NCBI GenBank assembly: GCA_003956705.1
Contig: QZCP01000290.1
Coordinates: 62,001-126,000 of the forward strand
Source: Brevipalpus yothersi
Taxonomy: Eukaryota; Arthropoda; Arachnida; Trombidiformes; Tenuipalpidae
Length of the DNA stretch: 64,000 nucleotides
Direction: 5' to 3'
The stretch's first letter is position 1. Every line of letters starts with the position of its first letter. The notes under the pieces are model-generated. The model was not told the DNA's origin and did not search any database. It worked only from the letters and a program-made list of their open reading frames with translations. Position numbers and translations under genes: made by a program. Positions 36,301 through 49,491 of this stretch are shown in pieces.

Positions 36301-38608
36301 CGTATGAACGAAATACTTGATACTCTTAAAATACCAGCAAGCCCTGTTCTACTGTCAACCATGAGGGAGAGAGGCTTATTAAAAACTTGATGATATTGAA
36401 CACAATACGAATCGAATTCTTTCCAGAGTTCACTTTCAAAAGTATTGTAAATTTCTGGTGCCATTTCGGAGGAGGCAGAACGCTGACGAATCTATGAAAT
36501 TTGGAAGACAAATTTTTGAAAAAGTGATTCACTTATTATGATTTTTGAGAGCAGTTTGTTTCGGCTCTTTAACTTACCTTGTTAGTGACGATTTTAACTG
36601 CTTCAATAACTAGCTTTTCAAGTGATAACTTAGAATAACTCGATTCATGTGATCTACTCAGAGTCTGAAAGTGAAAATTCGAGATTTGTTAGAGGCTAAT
36701 AATCCAGATAGACAATCAAACATACGCTTATGGTCTTGATTATGGTTTGCATCGAGAATCGACCCTTTCTGAATATATGATCGATAAAGTGTGGTCTGCA
36801 ATTACCACTGGTTGGAATTACGACACTAGTAATAGGTTGGAACTCATTATAAAGAGTAACATTTTGCCAGTATTGTGATTTCCTGAATTAGTGAGAAAAA
36901 GAATAAACATTTATTGAAATTTGAGAGGGGTTATTTCTTACTTTTCGAGTTCCCAATGAGTCAGCGAAACATCGTTTTGAGTTTGCCAGAGGGCCCATAT
37001 CGTTGAAGGAGTGCATACAAAATCAAACAGATCATCTTCCGGAGCTACGACAGAGCCATGGACAGATAAATCAAGGGATTCATCAGAAACTCCAAGATTG
37101 TAGAGAATGAATCTACGACCGAATTGAGTCGCTAGGTAGACAACCATGCGGAGAGCACCACCAGGAAAAGGTTGGTCCACTTTTTTCATGACTGGAGGAC
37201 TCACTGGAAAATTATAAAAACAATTAGAATGAGTATTTTATACGAAAAACTCACTAATACTAACAGAGAGTTGGTTTGCTGGATTTGGTATGAGCGGTTT
37301 GAGATGATGTAGCACTTTGTTGAAAAATATCCATCACACTACGGGTCAAGATACACTCTTGATCAGAATGGGACCAAACTCTTATCCGGAGATCACGACA
37401 TAAGGCAATGATCAAATCATCGTCGAATGAAAGTGGATTACGATGACTTAGCACATGGAGTGCCGCTTGTTCACTCTCTTGAGCGGTCCTAGAGGAATCA
37501 AAAGAGAACGTTCGTACAGAAGTTTATACACTTGACGTATATTTACCTTGAGAGAACTGAAGGGACCAAATTATAAAAAATACTTTTGATGATGCTAGTA
37601 TTCTTGAGATCTTTTCTTGTGACTTTTCCTGAGAAAATTAAAATTAAAATCAAATGATGAAATGGTACAATTGGAGTTTAAAAGAGACTAACCCTCTCGA
37701 GGTGAGACCATGGTTAATATTGATATTACACCAGCACAATCAGCGAGAGCAAAACATGCCTCATTCCGATGGTTTAACCAAGAACAGGATCGAACTGGAA
37801 ATGGCATATCTTGTGAACTATAAGATGAACTTATATTGAAGCTCGAATTGAGCACATGATAGGTTCCTATATCACGGAGTGTTTCCGCCGTTACGTCATA
37901 AAAAATTGATTTTCGAGTAAGAAGCTCATCTGCATTCAAACAGATTGGCTCGTGAGGTACTATGCTCTTATTGGCACGCGAGCGATCCTGTGAAACAATA
38001 AGTAGGAGTTTAAAATGTGGATTGAAACACATGTTACAATAAACTCACAATAACAACGCATCCAAGCTTCTTTGGATGAGGTAAAGCAATTCGATGTATA
38101 GAAGCTACACTGGCAAGGAGAATGATAACTTTGTCTCCCGATTCGTGGACACTTATACCATCCAAGATTGCAGTATTACGAAACTTAATTTTGATATGAT
38201 TACCAACAAGATTAGAGTCCAGGGAAACTTCCAAGAATTCAACACTGTCGTTATTGCTCCGCCTAAAAACGATGAGAAAGTCATCAATCAATTGAGACAA
38301 ACTCAATTCTTAACATTCAACTTACCAATATATGAATCTATTGGAGCATGGTGAAGACCAAACATTACTTTCTTTGTAACAATAATAACCAGCACTTTCA
38401 CTGGATTTAAAATCTTGAAGAGTACTCTGATTGTCACCTGGATGATAATTTAAAAGAAGTCACAATTAAGTTGAAATAGTTTGGCACAAAATTAGCATAA
38501 GAACGAATAATTACCAATATCTAGTGAGATTTCCTCTTTCAATGGTGTATTCATAAGATAGGTAGCAACTTCAGAATAACTGAAATTGAGCGGCTCGTTC
38601 AACGCCAT
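33390..38608 (-). CDS. NUP160: Nucleoporin NUP160, Y-complex subunit of the nuclear pore
   Basis: Structural subunit of the NUP107-160 (Y) complex of the nuclear pore scaffold. Twelve exons: 38515-38608, 38326-38437, 38049-38262, 37693-37987, 37547-37628, 37265-37488, 36942-37203, 36726-36882, 36578-36664, 33846-36491, 33642-33767 and 33390-33575. Every junction keeps frame and the product is 1494 residues, against 1436 in human. The N-terminal beta-propeller carries family phrases: ESAGYYCYKES and NRFIYW early, IHRIALPHPKK, then ALCRDLRIRVWS and STIWALWQ. The long tenth exon encodes the helical domain, with PEYAWI-like DPKYAWIIRPV and AYFIKENNYRKAATTTYEYAKRLG. The last exons give LLYLLMSYDYIEHAV and YYPHQHIKCLLK. 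The start at 38608 opens MALNEPLNFSYSE; the N-terminus is the least certain part. One intron is only 58 nt. Confidence 0.95.
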
Positions 38609-40472
38609 GATGAATGGATTTAATTTTACACAATGCTAATCAACAAAAAATTAGCTCATCAATACAGTCAAAGTTTCCAGCAATGATGTTGATCAATCGT
38701 TAATTGATGAAAAAGATGGACTTGCTATGCACACACTACTCCACACCGCACAAAGTAACACCGCAAATGCAATGATCCAATACACACAATCGCGCCCCGC
38801 CAACTGTTCCCAACAGCCAAATTCAACAAAACTGATCACTAATTAAGAAGATATTAATCACACAACACCGATAATCAACGACATGACAATTATGGAAACA
38901 ATTAAGCTTAACAAAATATCATCTCAATTGCCGGCAATTCATGTCGCACACTTTCAACCGCCATTGCATTGATTGCATGCTTCCACAAAAAGAGAAAAAA
39001 TCCCGTCAGATGGCTGTACTGAAGAGAAGGGGTGAAATTTTGCGACCCCTCTTCAAATAGGACGACTATTTAGTTGATCAACCTAATTAATGAGAATAAG
39101 TTCGATCACCTCGATGAGTACGAAATGAATAAAAATTTTGGCAATTAATGATTAATTTTTGTACAATTGATAGTGTTTGCGATTTTTTCTCAAAGTTTGA
39201 TCCTAATTTGTGTTGGGATGGAAGTTGATTTTTTGCTGAGGAAATATTTTTCATTTACTCGATGAAACTTTGCTAAGGTCAAGGACCTTGAAGAGGCAGG
39301 AGAGTGATAGGAGAAAGAGGGAGAGAGAGAAAGAGAGAAGCTTTATAACAGTGCTCTATATTAAGCTTTGGCAATGAAAAAGATGGAGAAAATTTTTGTT
39401 ATCAAAATTGTGAGATTTACAGAAGGAAAGAATCTGATTGGAAAGATGGGCTAATTCTAATAAGTGAGAAACGATCATGGAAGAGTAGAGCGAAACCTTT
39501 TCAAATGCTGGGTGAGAAGTTCTTGATGATATGACAAGAAATCATGAGATTTTTAATTTCTTAAAGACAAGTGCATTGGTTTCAGAGAAGTACCAAAAAA
39601 AATCGGGAAGACTAATATATGAAGAGTATTTCATCATCTCTTTGTAGAATAAATATGCTTTCTCCTTGTTCGTCAGATTTGATCTTATTTCTCAAGTTTT
39701 TATCGTACCTCAAATAGGGCATAATTTTCAGCGAAAACGCAATAAAAAAATGGAAGTGTAAGCTTATTCGAATATTTCATCTTCTATATATTCTGAATGT
39801 GTTCTCATTCTGATTTTCTTCGCCTTTCTGAGAATTTGAGCCATAGTTATCACAGAATACCTGAATAGAGAAGATCAAGGTCTCTGTTCAGTGAAGAGAT
39901 CTCACTTAATCAATCAATTGAAACTTAGTAAAGGATTTTTCGTCATTCACTCTTCTAATGTGGGCAAACTTATTCAAGAAGCTGAATTCATCGACTATTC
40001 CTGTAAAATTGATAAGAAAATCTGATCCTCTTTCGCGAAAATTGAAGAATGTTGCCTTGGAATCTCACCTTATGGTGTGCCTAAATGACTACACGCTGAA
40101 TGAAATCATATATTTTAGCGTCGTATTGAGTAAATGAAAAAAATGGCCTTCAAATGTGATTATGAACGGTTTCCTCAATTTGATGTTGAATTAGAATGCA
40201 TAAACAACAACGAAGGCTTTCGTGTGTGTGTATATATATACATCGTCAATTGTACACGTAAAAGTTTTACAAAGAATTGATGTGATAAAGACTTTTCTTA
40301 GACACTTCTTCACTATCTCTTGATTAACAATCAAGATGAGTACAAGAACAATGTATCATTTTAATTTACTATCAATAATAATATTGATGATTTGCAATAA
40401 CAAAAAAGCCTTTTCGGAAATTTGGTTTTTTTACTGAATGAGATAATGATGCTGCGCAACTGGCAGCTTACA
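38609..40472. other. Intergenic region between NUP160 and WDR26
   Basis: It holds the NUP160 5' flank at its left (no TATA box noticed) and the WDR26 3' UTR at its right. A purine-rich patch lies at about 39300-39345 and a short GTGTGT/TATATA run near 40220. No coding content is seen. Confidence 0.5.
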
Positions 40473-43301
40473 TCATGATGAGCAGAAGCTGCAGAGATTA
40501 GGATTATCGTTTTTATAGGCTACACAAGATCCATGGTTTTTGGAGGGCCCCCAAATACGCACAGTTGAATCATCTGAGGCACTAGCGATCATCTGGGGAT
40601 ATCTAGGATTCCATGATACACAATTTACAGTTCTTGAGTGACCGGAGAGGATGGCAATGGGTTTCTCTCTCTTTATATGCCATATATATACTTTGTTATC
40701 TACGACGGCAAGGGTTTGCAAAGAATAGAAAAAATACCAGGATCAATAGCAGAATAATCGGACACAAAGGACAGGATAGAAAAGTTGATAATTTCATTAG
40801 TAATAGACGTATACACATTATAGAAGAAAGAGAGATGGACAAAAGGTTTAGCGAGTGATGGTGATAGTAAAAAACATGAGGATGCAATCATGGATAGAAA
40901 TCGAAGATGTGAAGAAAGAGGAAGAAAGTAGGCAGCCGATATGAGAACTAAAATGTAGAAAAACATAGAAAATCGAAAGGAGAATAGAAGAATCAAAATG
41001 AAGGTGGAACGACATGCACTACCTTCACTTCCACTGGCAACGAAGATTTGATTTACTCCACCGAAGCACGAGTGGATGGTGTAATGACCTTGTGTCAATC
41101 CTTGAAATTTTCGCAGGAGTATCTTGTCTTCCAAATCCCACAAATGAACACCTTGATCAGCGACGTTGATCAGCGCTAATCTACCAGTTTCGTCGAGTGA
41201 AAAAGTTATAATGCCGTAATTTTCTTGAATCCTAGAAAAATCATCATAAAGGGGGAGAGAAACAAATTTATTCATAACAAGATTAGGAATAGAAAGTTTT
41301 TGCCAAAACTTCATCAAATACAACAGCATCAACTTACACATTCTCCTCGATAACATCTTCGAAATTATAACTTCTTATACGACGGTGAGAATCTGCAACG
41401 AGAACCGTTTTTCCATCGTTTCGATAGCATAGACATTGCACCCTGACACCTTCCCATGTGTCTAAAACGGTCCCGTCAATATCCTGAGTATGATGATAGA
41501 CCACATTCAATGAGAATATCATCACAGACTCTCCACCCGATAATGTTCAATTAAGCATTTAAAGTGAAAACTTACACATTGATAAAATTGCCCTCTTAGA
41601 CCGCCAGTGACAAATTTTTTGCCATCTTTGTGCCATGAGCATGATGTCAAACTGTCTTCAGCACCATGACTGACTTTGACACGAAGTTCTCCACTCTGAA
41701 TTCCATCAAAAAGGATGATCTCATGATATATTTCTGATAGATAAAGAGATGTTAATTGGTTGTAAAACTCACTTGTACATTCCAGATCCACAGATCGGAT
41801 GATTCTTCCGGTCCGCATGCAATAAGATGATTATCATCAGGACTCCAAGCTAAAAATGAAACACCGTAGGAATGGCCATCGAAAGTGTATTTGTGTTTGA
41901 GGATTAATGTTTCCTGGGTTAAAAGGGGAAGAAAATGTGAATCAGAAGTGAAGAACACATTAATCACCGGGAATCATGGTGGAGTAGACTCATGTGATCA
42001 TCAGGAAATAGCGAATCAAAAAATGAATATCATGAAAGTTGTTGGAGAGTAATACTCACAGGATCAATGTCCCAAATGATTACAGTACCATCTTTTGAGC
42101 CAGTGGCCAGTTTTGAACCATCGTTGGAAAATCGACAGTACCAAACCTCGTCACAATGATCAGTGAGAATTTGAGTTGTTTCGCAGGGAAATTGTTCTCT
42201 GTAAAGAAACAGATAGAAGGAAGTTACGTGTGAGAGCCTTGGATGGAACAGAAAAAAAATGGAAGATGATGATTTGCTAGGGAACAAAAGCTATAAGTTG
42301 AGAGAAATTGCTGATTTGCCGTAGAGCTTATTCAACAAATAATGCGTATGTACAAGAGCTGGAAAGCGAGAGAGAAGAGGGAAAGAGAATTCTTGTGAAC
42401 AAGAAAGCAACAAAGGAATATAAGCTAATACTTACTTGCTACAAATGTGATCAACAAGAAGAGAAAAACAATCTAGACCTTTATCATTGCTATTGTTATG
42501 ATAAGGGCATCGTTCCTTTTGCGACTCAATTGCTTGGCACAGAAGGGTTCTTAAACGTCTTGGAGGGAGCATTACGGTTGGTGGAAGGTACATTTGCAAT
42601 TTTTCCATCAATTTTTGTCTGGACAATAATCCTTTTCCGTCCCATTGTGATAATTTTCTCAGCTCTTCACCAGGAGAGCACATAATGAATCGACTTAATT
42701 CATGTACACGTTTGATCCGATGATTTAAAGGAGTTAATTCATTTCGAAGGCAATGCAAAGCATCAATATAACGATTATCATCTAAATATTCCAGAAATTT
42801 TTGTTCAAGTATCAGAAATCTCATCTCTATCAATGCATTGGGATGTTCAAGCATTGTTTCGAGTTCATGAAGATCAGATTCTGCCTTATTCCAATCACCT
42901 TCCATAACATGAGACTGAAATTTGGATGCTGACGGATGATCTAGCTTACATCCAGATTCTCGTATCAGCTGTTCAACTGTATGATTGAGACCTAAACCTC
43001 GCAGATGCTGTCCAATGAGACGAATAATGTCCCGATCAGTGGGTGACTTGATTTTGACCTGATTCGTGTGTATTGCCAAGGATGACTGAAGATTGCATCC
43101 ACCACCACAACCAGCACTTGCATCGGAATGTCGAGCACGCTTTCGTCTCTCACTATTGTTTCCACCACCATTCTCACTGGAATATGGTTGATTACCATTG
43201 AGCTCATTGACGACCACAGATTGTTGTTGTTGCTGTTGTTGTGCTGGAGAGCTCTCCACTCCATCAGATCCAGATCCATTCGAAACCACATCACCACTCA
43301 T
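40473..43301 (-). CDS. WDR26: WDR26, LisH-CTLH-WD40 subunit of the CTLH/GID ubiquitin ligase
   Basis: Orthologue of vertebrate WDR26 (yeast Gid7), which bridges and recruits substrates in the CTLH E3 ligase. Seven exons: 42436-43301, 42060-42198, 41773-41913, 41576-41695, 41338-41483, 41023-41231 and 40473-40699; all in frame, 615 residues. The N-terminus is low complexity with a seven-Gln run (21-27) and a basic ERRKRAR patch (51-57) that may be a nuclear signal. LisH spans about 87-119 and CTLH about 124-182. The C-terminal half is a WD40 propeller with diagnostic phrases: TDHCDEVWYCRFSNDG, DGHSYGVSFLAWSPDD, GGLRGQFYQCDIDG, DTWEGVRVQCL, HSCFGG and NCVSWNPRYPQMIASAS ending VRIWGP. The last intron is entirely open in frame. 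Confidence 0.96.
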
Positions 43302-44157
43302 ATTGAACCCCTTTATCTATCCAAAACAAAACATACACACACACACACTGCTACTCACCACAATCAATTCTCCAGCTTATCTATCGTTTTTTTTCTTTCT
43401 CTCTCTTCTCTTTTCACTTTGTATGTACACTCAATAATCACTTACACCACATATACATCGTATATTATTATTATTATAGGGTATAATAGGGTTTCCACAG
43501 TATTCCAATCACAGAATCTATCACCCTTGTTTTACTTTCCACACCAATCACCTAATTATCCATCTTGTCCACCAATAGTACACATGAAACGATAGATGGA
43601 CGAATGAACGATTATTTTGACAATTTGCAAAATCAAAACATTGATTCAACACAACTCAATTCTCTCAAAAAATGGCGAGAGAGAGAGAGAGAGAAAGAAA
43701 GAGAGAGAATGCTGACAAGCATAAGCAAAGCATGAAAGAAAGAGAGAGAAAATAAGAGAGAGAGAAAGAGAAAGAGAAAAATGCTTCACACACACACAGC
43801 AAGCTTCAAAGTGCGTTTTTCGTTCTTTTAAAGGGAGACATCTAACGGACTGAAACAGCTGATTTTTGTAACTTGTGTGTGACTCAAAAGGTAGAGCTAC
43901 TTGTACTCTTTGGTGTGACTGCCATCTATTGATTGAGTGGGAGAGAGAGCAGTTTTTCACTTTTCACTTTCGAGATACAGTCGCAAGTAGAAAAAGAATA
44001 CAGTAAATCACATCCACACACTTATCTTGTTGGGTCTCTCGAATAGCCACCATTCAATTGGTGGGATCGTGGGAATACTTTTGGTGACCATTCCATGGTC
44101 CAGTTTTGGATGTGTTAATTGTGGAAGAAATGTTATAATAGTTTTGCAATACTTACA
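43302..44157. promoter_or_regulatory. Shared upstream region of divergent WDR26 and ROGDI
   Basis: The two genes start 856 bp apart on opposite strands, so this interval must hold both promoters and 5' leaders. It contains CACACA runs, a TTATTATTATTA patch near 43465 and purine-rich GAGA patches at 43677-43780. Such GAGA patches could bind GAGA-type factors in arthropods; that is inference. Confidence 0.55.
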
Positions 44158-46316
44158 ATGAGTGCCGAATTTGAGGAAATCTCTTCGTTGGTAAGTGTGT
44201 GAAGAATGAATTTTTATTATTACTAGAGATTGTGTATGTATGTATGTTTAATTATCGACTTTTTTTTCTTCTACTGCTGCATGTAGCAATTGGAGTTCCA
44301 ATGGCTTCTTAACGAAGAGGTTAATTTGATTCTTTATCAGCTGCAACAACTAATCACGGTGAGTTGTGGGTGGGTTTTTCTTTACTGAAATTTTGGACAG
44401 TTATTAATTTGCATTGATTATTTTACATTTGTGTGTATCTTATTCGTAGGAGTGCTCAAAACGCTTCTTTGATCCGGAAAGTAAACGTCCTCTAGTCAAG
44501 AGTGAGAAAATAGCTTTCACCAGTATTAATCCATCTCATCAAGAAAGATTGAAAGCATCAGCATCTTTGACTGGTGATGATATAACTCATGCAGTAAGTT
44601 TGTATTTATTGTTTGTTAGCCAATTATTTTGTCCTCTTCCTGACAGGATGCACTTTTTTCACATTCCCATGGCCGAGTTCTTCTTGATAATTTTTCCATT
44701 TCACGCTCGATTGCGAAAGGAACACTGAGGCATATAATAAATTCAAGAATGAATCATTCATCTATTGTCCCATAGATGAATTCATCGAGTCACATTTTTT
44801 TCTAAATTCGATGTACTCCATTCGATACGTTACTTGCTAGCCTTAGAATATGCAGCATTCGAGCAGAGGAATACCTTCTTATGTTTCCAAATGATATCCA
44901 TTCTTGAAGTGCTTCAATCCTTTTAGTGGAAAACTTGCCGATTTGGGCTCGAAAATCATTCTCAAATTAATGATGTCATTATTTTTTTCCTAGGAAATAA
45001 CTGTTCGCCTTCCTAAGCATTCTTCCAACAGTCTGAAATTCACCATTATCGGAGACTGTGTGTGGAAACTTAACCAGGTACGAAAACAATTGTTATTTTT
45101 TTCTGACATCGCTCATAATTTGCCTCATGAATACATGATGATTAGAGAAAAATTTTCCCTTAACGAACCATTACTCATCTCTAGATACAGGATGCATCTA
45201 ATCATTTGATGGCTGCTATGTCATTGCTCACAGCCCCGCCAATGCGATTCGATGAACAGGAGAGCAAATTTAATTTCCAATCTGCTGAGGAGGTGATTCA
45301 GGTAAAAAATAATATTCTCATCCTGCTATCTTGCAAAGATCACACGATACGAAAAAAATTACCTCACAAATCATCATTCAGTTTGTAGAGAAGAGTGACG
45401 CACCGAGAATTTGTTTGACAAATCACAAAGAAACTTTCTCATTAGCTCAAGTTTAGGTAAGAGAGCTGGTTGATTCAATATTAGTTACACCATGCTTTAA
45501 GCAATCATGTATTCTATTGTAGTTGATATTAGATCTGATAAACTTTATAGTCATATTTCCACCAATCAGAGATGGTTAGCATGATGAGCCTCCATAGAGT
45601 GAGTGGCTGAGGTTTTCTACGGCTAATGGGGTGAATCCTTCGAATCGTAACGAGAGAACAAGAATTCATCGCAAATTTAAGGAATTCGAGCGATATTCAC
45701 TTCTATTACCTTTGTATTGTTTTAACTCGAATAATTGAGAATTTCTAGAGAACTAAGAATTTGCTTTCTGTTCGTAGGTCATAGATGATATCATGGGCTG
45801 TTTGAAAAGAGGAAGGAATTCTCTTGTGGTACCTAAAACAAAAACAATCGAGGAGTTACGAAACAGTCGAAATATGGTTGGTAGTAGGCAATGATGAATG
45901 CTTATAAATTTTTTACAGCATATAATTGAAGTCCTCTTTGCTTTCTCTCCACAGAAAACATTACAGCCTTCAGTTCCCAATGATCTCGCTATAAGTTTCT
46001 ATGTGCAATCTCACAAGCTTGTTTGCGCTGTTTATCACCAAATAAAGGATCAAAGTGGAAATGTAAAGCTTGACATTTTTCAGGTAACTTTTAGAAACAT
46101 TCTCAAGCCATGTGGCAAGAATGGTCGAGATTATCACGAAATAGTTGAGATGATAATAGTCTTTTTCTCGAAAATTTTCAGGCAGAAGCATCTGTCCCAT
46201 GGCTTAGTGAAGCGCTCGTTCTTTTTACGGTGGCTCTTCAGTTTTGCCAACAGCTCAAAGACAAAGTCTCAGTATTCTCCCAGTACAAAGAAATGCAAGT
46301 CAGAATGAGGCCATGA
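44158..46316 (+). CDS. ROGDI: ROGDI homologue, V-ATPase assembly (RAVE/rabconnectin) factor
   Basis: Orthologue of ROGDI, the Rav2-like partner of DMXL proteins and WDR7 that promotes V-ATPase assembly; human loss causes Kohlschutter-Tonz syndrome. Eight exons: 44158-44190, 44287-44358, 44450-44593, 44994-45077, 45185-45301, 45778-45876, 45955-46083 and 46182-46316. All are phase 0 and give 270 residues against 287 in human. Matching phrases: LEFQWLLNEEVNLILYQLQ near the start, VWKLNQIQDASNHLMAA in the middle, VIDDIMGCLKRGRNSL, and VPWLSEALVLFTVALQFC with QQLKDKVSVFSQY at the end. The first exon codes only 11 residues. Every intron lies between codons, so any exon skip would keep frame. Confidence 0.95.
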
Positions 46317-46855
46317 TTCTGATTACCGATTCTTCGAATAATGAATATCCACCGAGTCTTTTTTCGCTTATGCATCTCCATTGATTCTATGATTTTTATG
46401 ATCTGGAATTGTGTGATACTAGCAAAACCAAGCACCATTGAATAGTCTAGGCAATTTGTAAAGCAATAATCTCGAATGAAGTTGAAATTTTTTCTCAATG
46501 TAAGCTATACCGTCTCAATTTCAGCCAATGATCAATGATCTCTGAAATTGTGAGAAATCATACTTATTTCACATGTGTTTTCTCGAATTTCAATTTAACT
46601 TGATTAAAATATTCCACAAAATTTCACATTCCAAGATGTTCAAAGAGAATTTATGAATCACTTTCAATTGGAACAATAACAAATTAAGTACATTTTTCAA
46701 AAATTTTCCATCCATCTAACGAAAAATGATTAGAAATTCTCAAGTTAAAGGATCAAATTAAGGATTGATCGAGGTAAAAGATCAAGAGGAACCATACTCG
46801 AACCTCTATACACTGACAAGAATCAAACACTCATAAATTCTATCAAAATTATCGA
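46317..46855. other. Convergent 3' region between ROGDI and DEF8
   Basis: The two genes end 539 bp apart on opposite strands, so both 3' UTRs lie here. No coding content or repeat is seen. Confidence 0.5.
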
Positions 46856-49000
46856 TCAAGAGAAATTTTCTTCGTCTTGGAGAGCACGCGAATTCTTCTC
46901 TTTGAGTCTCATGCATCTAGTACAACGCCGATTCTTGCGATGATAGCAGTTTCTGTGAGGAAGAAAACATCGATTGTGATGAAGAGTATTGAGTATTGAG
47001 GGTTGCATTTCTTTGACTTACTTATGATAAACTGCACTACATTGGGGACACGAGGCAATATTGGAAGCGAATGGGAAGAGAAGATCAGCTTTGTCGTGGC
47101 AAAGCTCACAGTAGAAACCTTTTCCTTTGCAACTCTAGAAGAGAAGAACAAATCTTGATATATTTTCAATCGAAAGATAATTCTCTTCAAATTATCAGAG
47201 AAAATTGATAAATTCATCGAAAAAAAGATCGAACTTGTTGTATATGAGTGGAATTAAGAGCGGATTAACATATTTTTAGAAAGAACGATCTTCTAGGGTA
47301 GGAGAGAAGTCTTACCTCACAGACTTTCGTTATATGATGCATTAGTGTAGAATGGACGTCGATGAGATCTTTTTGAAGCTGAGGAATGTTAATCAACTCA
47401 TCCAAGGTGTAACAGTCTAGAAGAGATTCCTCCATCAAATGTTGACTGATGGTTAGCTTAGGTCTAGAGGGTTGTTTACAAAGTCGAGTGTATTGAACCA
47501 TTGAGATGAGTTCTTTGCGTATTTTCTGATTCAAAGAATATTTTATGAGAGTTTGCAACTTATATTCATTATCATTTCGATTCCTACCTTCAGAGCTGGC
47601 AATTCATCAACAAAACCATAAAGCATAGAATTCAATTGGAGCACATTGAAGAGAATAGGTCTTGATCTCACATAATTGATCAAAAGTAGAGAACTTTTAG
47701 AAACAGGTCTGGGTGTAAAGTCCCAGTTGTGTATAATACGGGCAGGTATCACAGAAGTATCACCGGTATGACACCTATTTGTACAATAATATCGACCATC
47801 GTAATCACAAATATTGGAAGTTGATAAGTTTATGTTACTATTGCATTCGTTACATTTAAAATTTTGTTTGGCAAGACCAATCTCAGGACATATTTTTAGT
47901 ACAACTGCTTCATAATTTTTCTCACATGAAGTTGATAGTTTACCCTGTTTGTCGAAGTCAATCCGAGGACACAAACGAAGATCGGGCTGATATGTAAGAA
48001 AACGTGAATCATCATCAGTATGAGACATAATCATAATAGTAAGATGAGGAGAACAGAAATCACTCCAACTATAGTTTAGTAATTAATGGAGAAAAATGAT
48101 AATGATTTTTTCTAGCAATAATGAGCATCGAGTCACTAGTTTTTGACAGATATTGATCGTTATTTCCTATTTTTTGCAACGCTCACACCCCCTGAATAAC
48201 GAGAATTAACTCATTAGATTGCAAAGGAGTATCAATTGATTCCAGAGAAAGCAATCATTGATGCTGAAAATATGCATCACTCTACACGTTTACTTTGTTT
48301 GTTCTCATTTGAGAACGAACTCGAAACCAATGATATTAGGGTATAAACAATGGCTGATAATATAATTTCTTATCGGGTAAAAACCATGACAAAACCTTAG
48401 CTTACCTTGTTCAAACAATCACGATGAATGTGAAGATTACATGAATTACATACTAACATATCGCTCTCGTAGAATGAAGAACGAAGAAGAGAAGGAATAG
48501 GAAGCCATCCCGATCGTCGTCCACATGAACCACACACGAGGATCTTAGGAGAATCGGTGTCTTGACATTTATACAACGAATGACCAAAGTGACTGGTCTT
48601 CTCAATCTCCTCATTCATCTCGTGCAATTTGATGCGAAGTGCACAAAGTTTGGTCACCAAATTTTCTTTCATGTTCTGATCAGTTTCAGGCATTCGTATA
48701 AGTTTCATGTACTTCTCGATGGCGACTTCCATGTCGTGCCTTCGAGTTGGAATCTGGGAAGAGGAGAAAAAAAATGTTACAAGACATCAAAATTGATCGA
48801 AAACATCATCACAACAACATCTCATGGTCACTCAAAACTAATACAGATAAGATTATCCTCATGTTCGAATTTGACCAGTTGTTTACCTCATCTTCGATGT
48901 TGAAAGGTGTTTCTTCTGGATCCTCATCCACTTCAAGGGATTCAAACTGTAGGCTAGAGTCAGCCTGTGATAGATTATCATCATCTTTTGGTAAAGACAT
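46856..49000 (-). CDS. DEF8: DEF8 homologue, C1 plus Rubicon-homology zinc protein
   Basis: Member of the Rubicon/PLEKHM/DEF8 family, whose C-terminal Rubicon-homology domain binds RAB7 on late endosomes and lysosomes. Six exons: 48887-49000, 48406-48753, 47588-47986, 47316-47525, 47022-47134 and 46856-46952; in frame, 426 residues. The first exon is acidic. A C1-type zinc domain runs from about residue 100 to 160 (HFGHSLYKC, CGSCGRR, CNSCNLHIHRDCLNK). The Rubicon-homology domain follows with ICPEIGLAKQNFKCNEC, CDYDGRYYC, SVIPARIIHNWDF and the final zinc cluster FYCELC and CPQCSAVYHK. Human DEF8 has C-x2-C after YYC; here it is CTNRC, one residue longer. A short basic tail ends the protein. 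The acceptor chosen at 47986 is the best fit, but a nearby one is possible. Confidence 0.92.
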
Positions 49001-49491
49001 AATTACTGATCAATATAAATTCAATCCAAAACATTCTTCGCAATGGTCAACTTTTTTCAATGTCTTTCTGGCTCCTCAAGTCTTTGATATCAAAACAAGA
49101 AGGAGGAGTTGAAATGTTTGACTTTAATGTCTTCTCATCCAATCAGCTCAAGAAGCGGATATCTTTGAAGAGTTCGATTCATTCTTGATTTCGAATTCAG
49201 TTCAACAATCGAGTCGATTTTTATCACCATCATCTCGAAATCCATTCATCACTTGATCAGATTGAATAATTAATCACATTCAATCAATCGAAATTGATTC
49301 GTAGATAAGACAAAAAGAAGAATGAAACTTGCAAGCTATTATCATCAGAATGAGCATGTATCAGTTTGAGGGGGAAACTGAAATACTTTCCCCTCTCATA
49401 TGAATCGTATCAGTCTGTGTAAATTTTATTTACTTAATTTGACCAGTAATTTTGTTTGTCAGTGAATTAATTATTGGATTAATAGGTGGAT
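49001..49491. promoter_or_regulatory. Shared upstream region of divergent DEF8 and SDHC
   Basis: The DEF8 and SDHC starts are 491 bp apart on opposite strands. The interval is AT-rich with many ATTGA/TCAAT elements in both orientations and no long open frame. It probably carries both promoters. Confidence 0.5.

Noticed and set aside
43128..43595. 155-codon plus-strand frame opposite the WDR26 first exon
   Set aside because: Antisense of the low-complexity WDR26 N-terminus running into its 5' flank.
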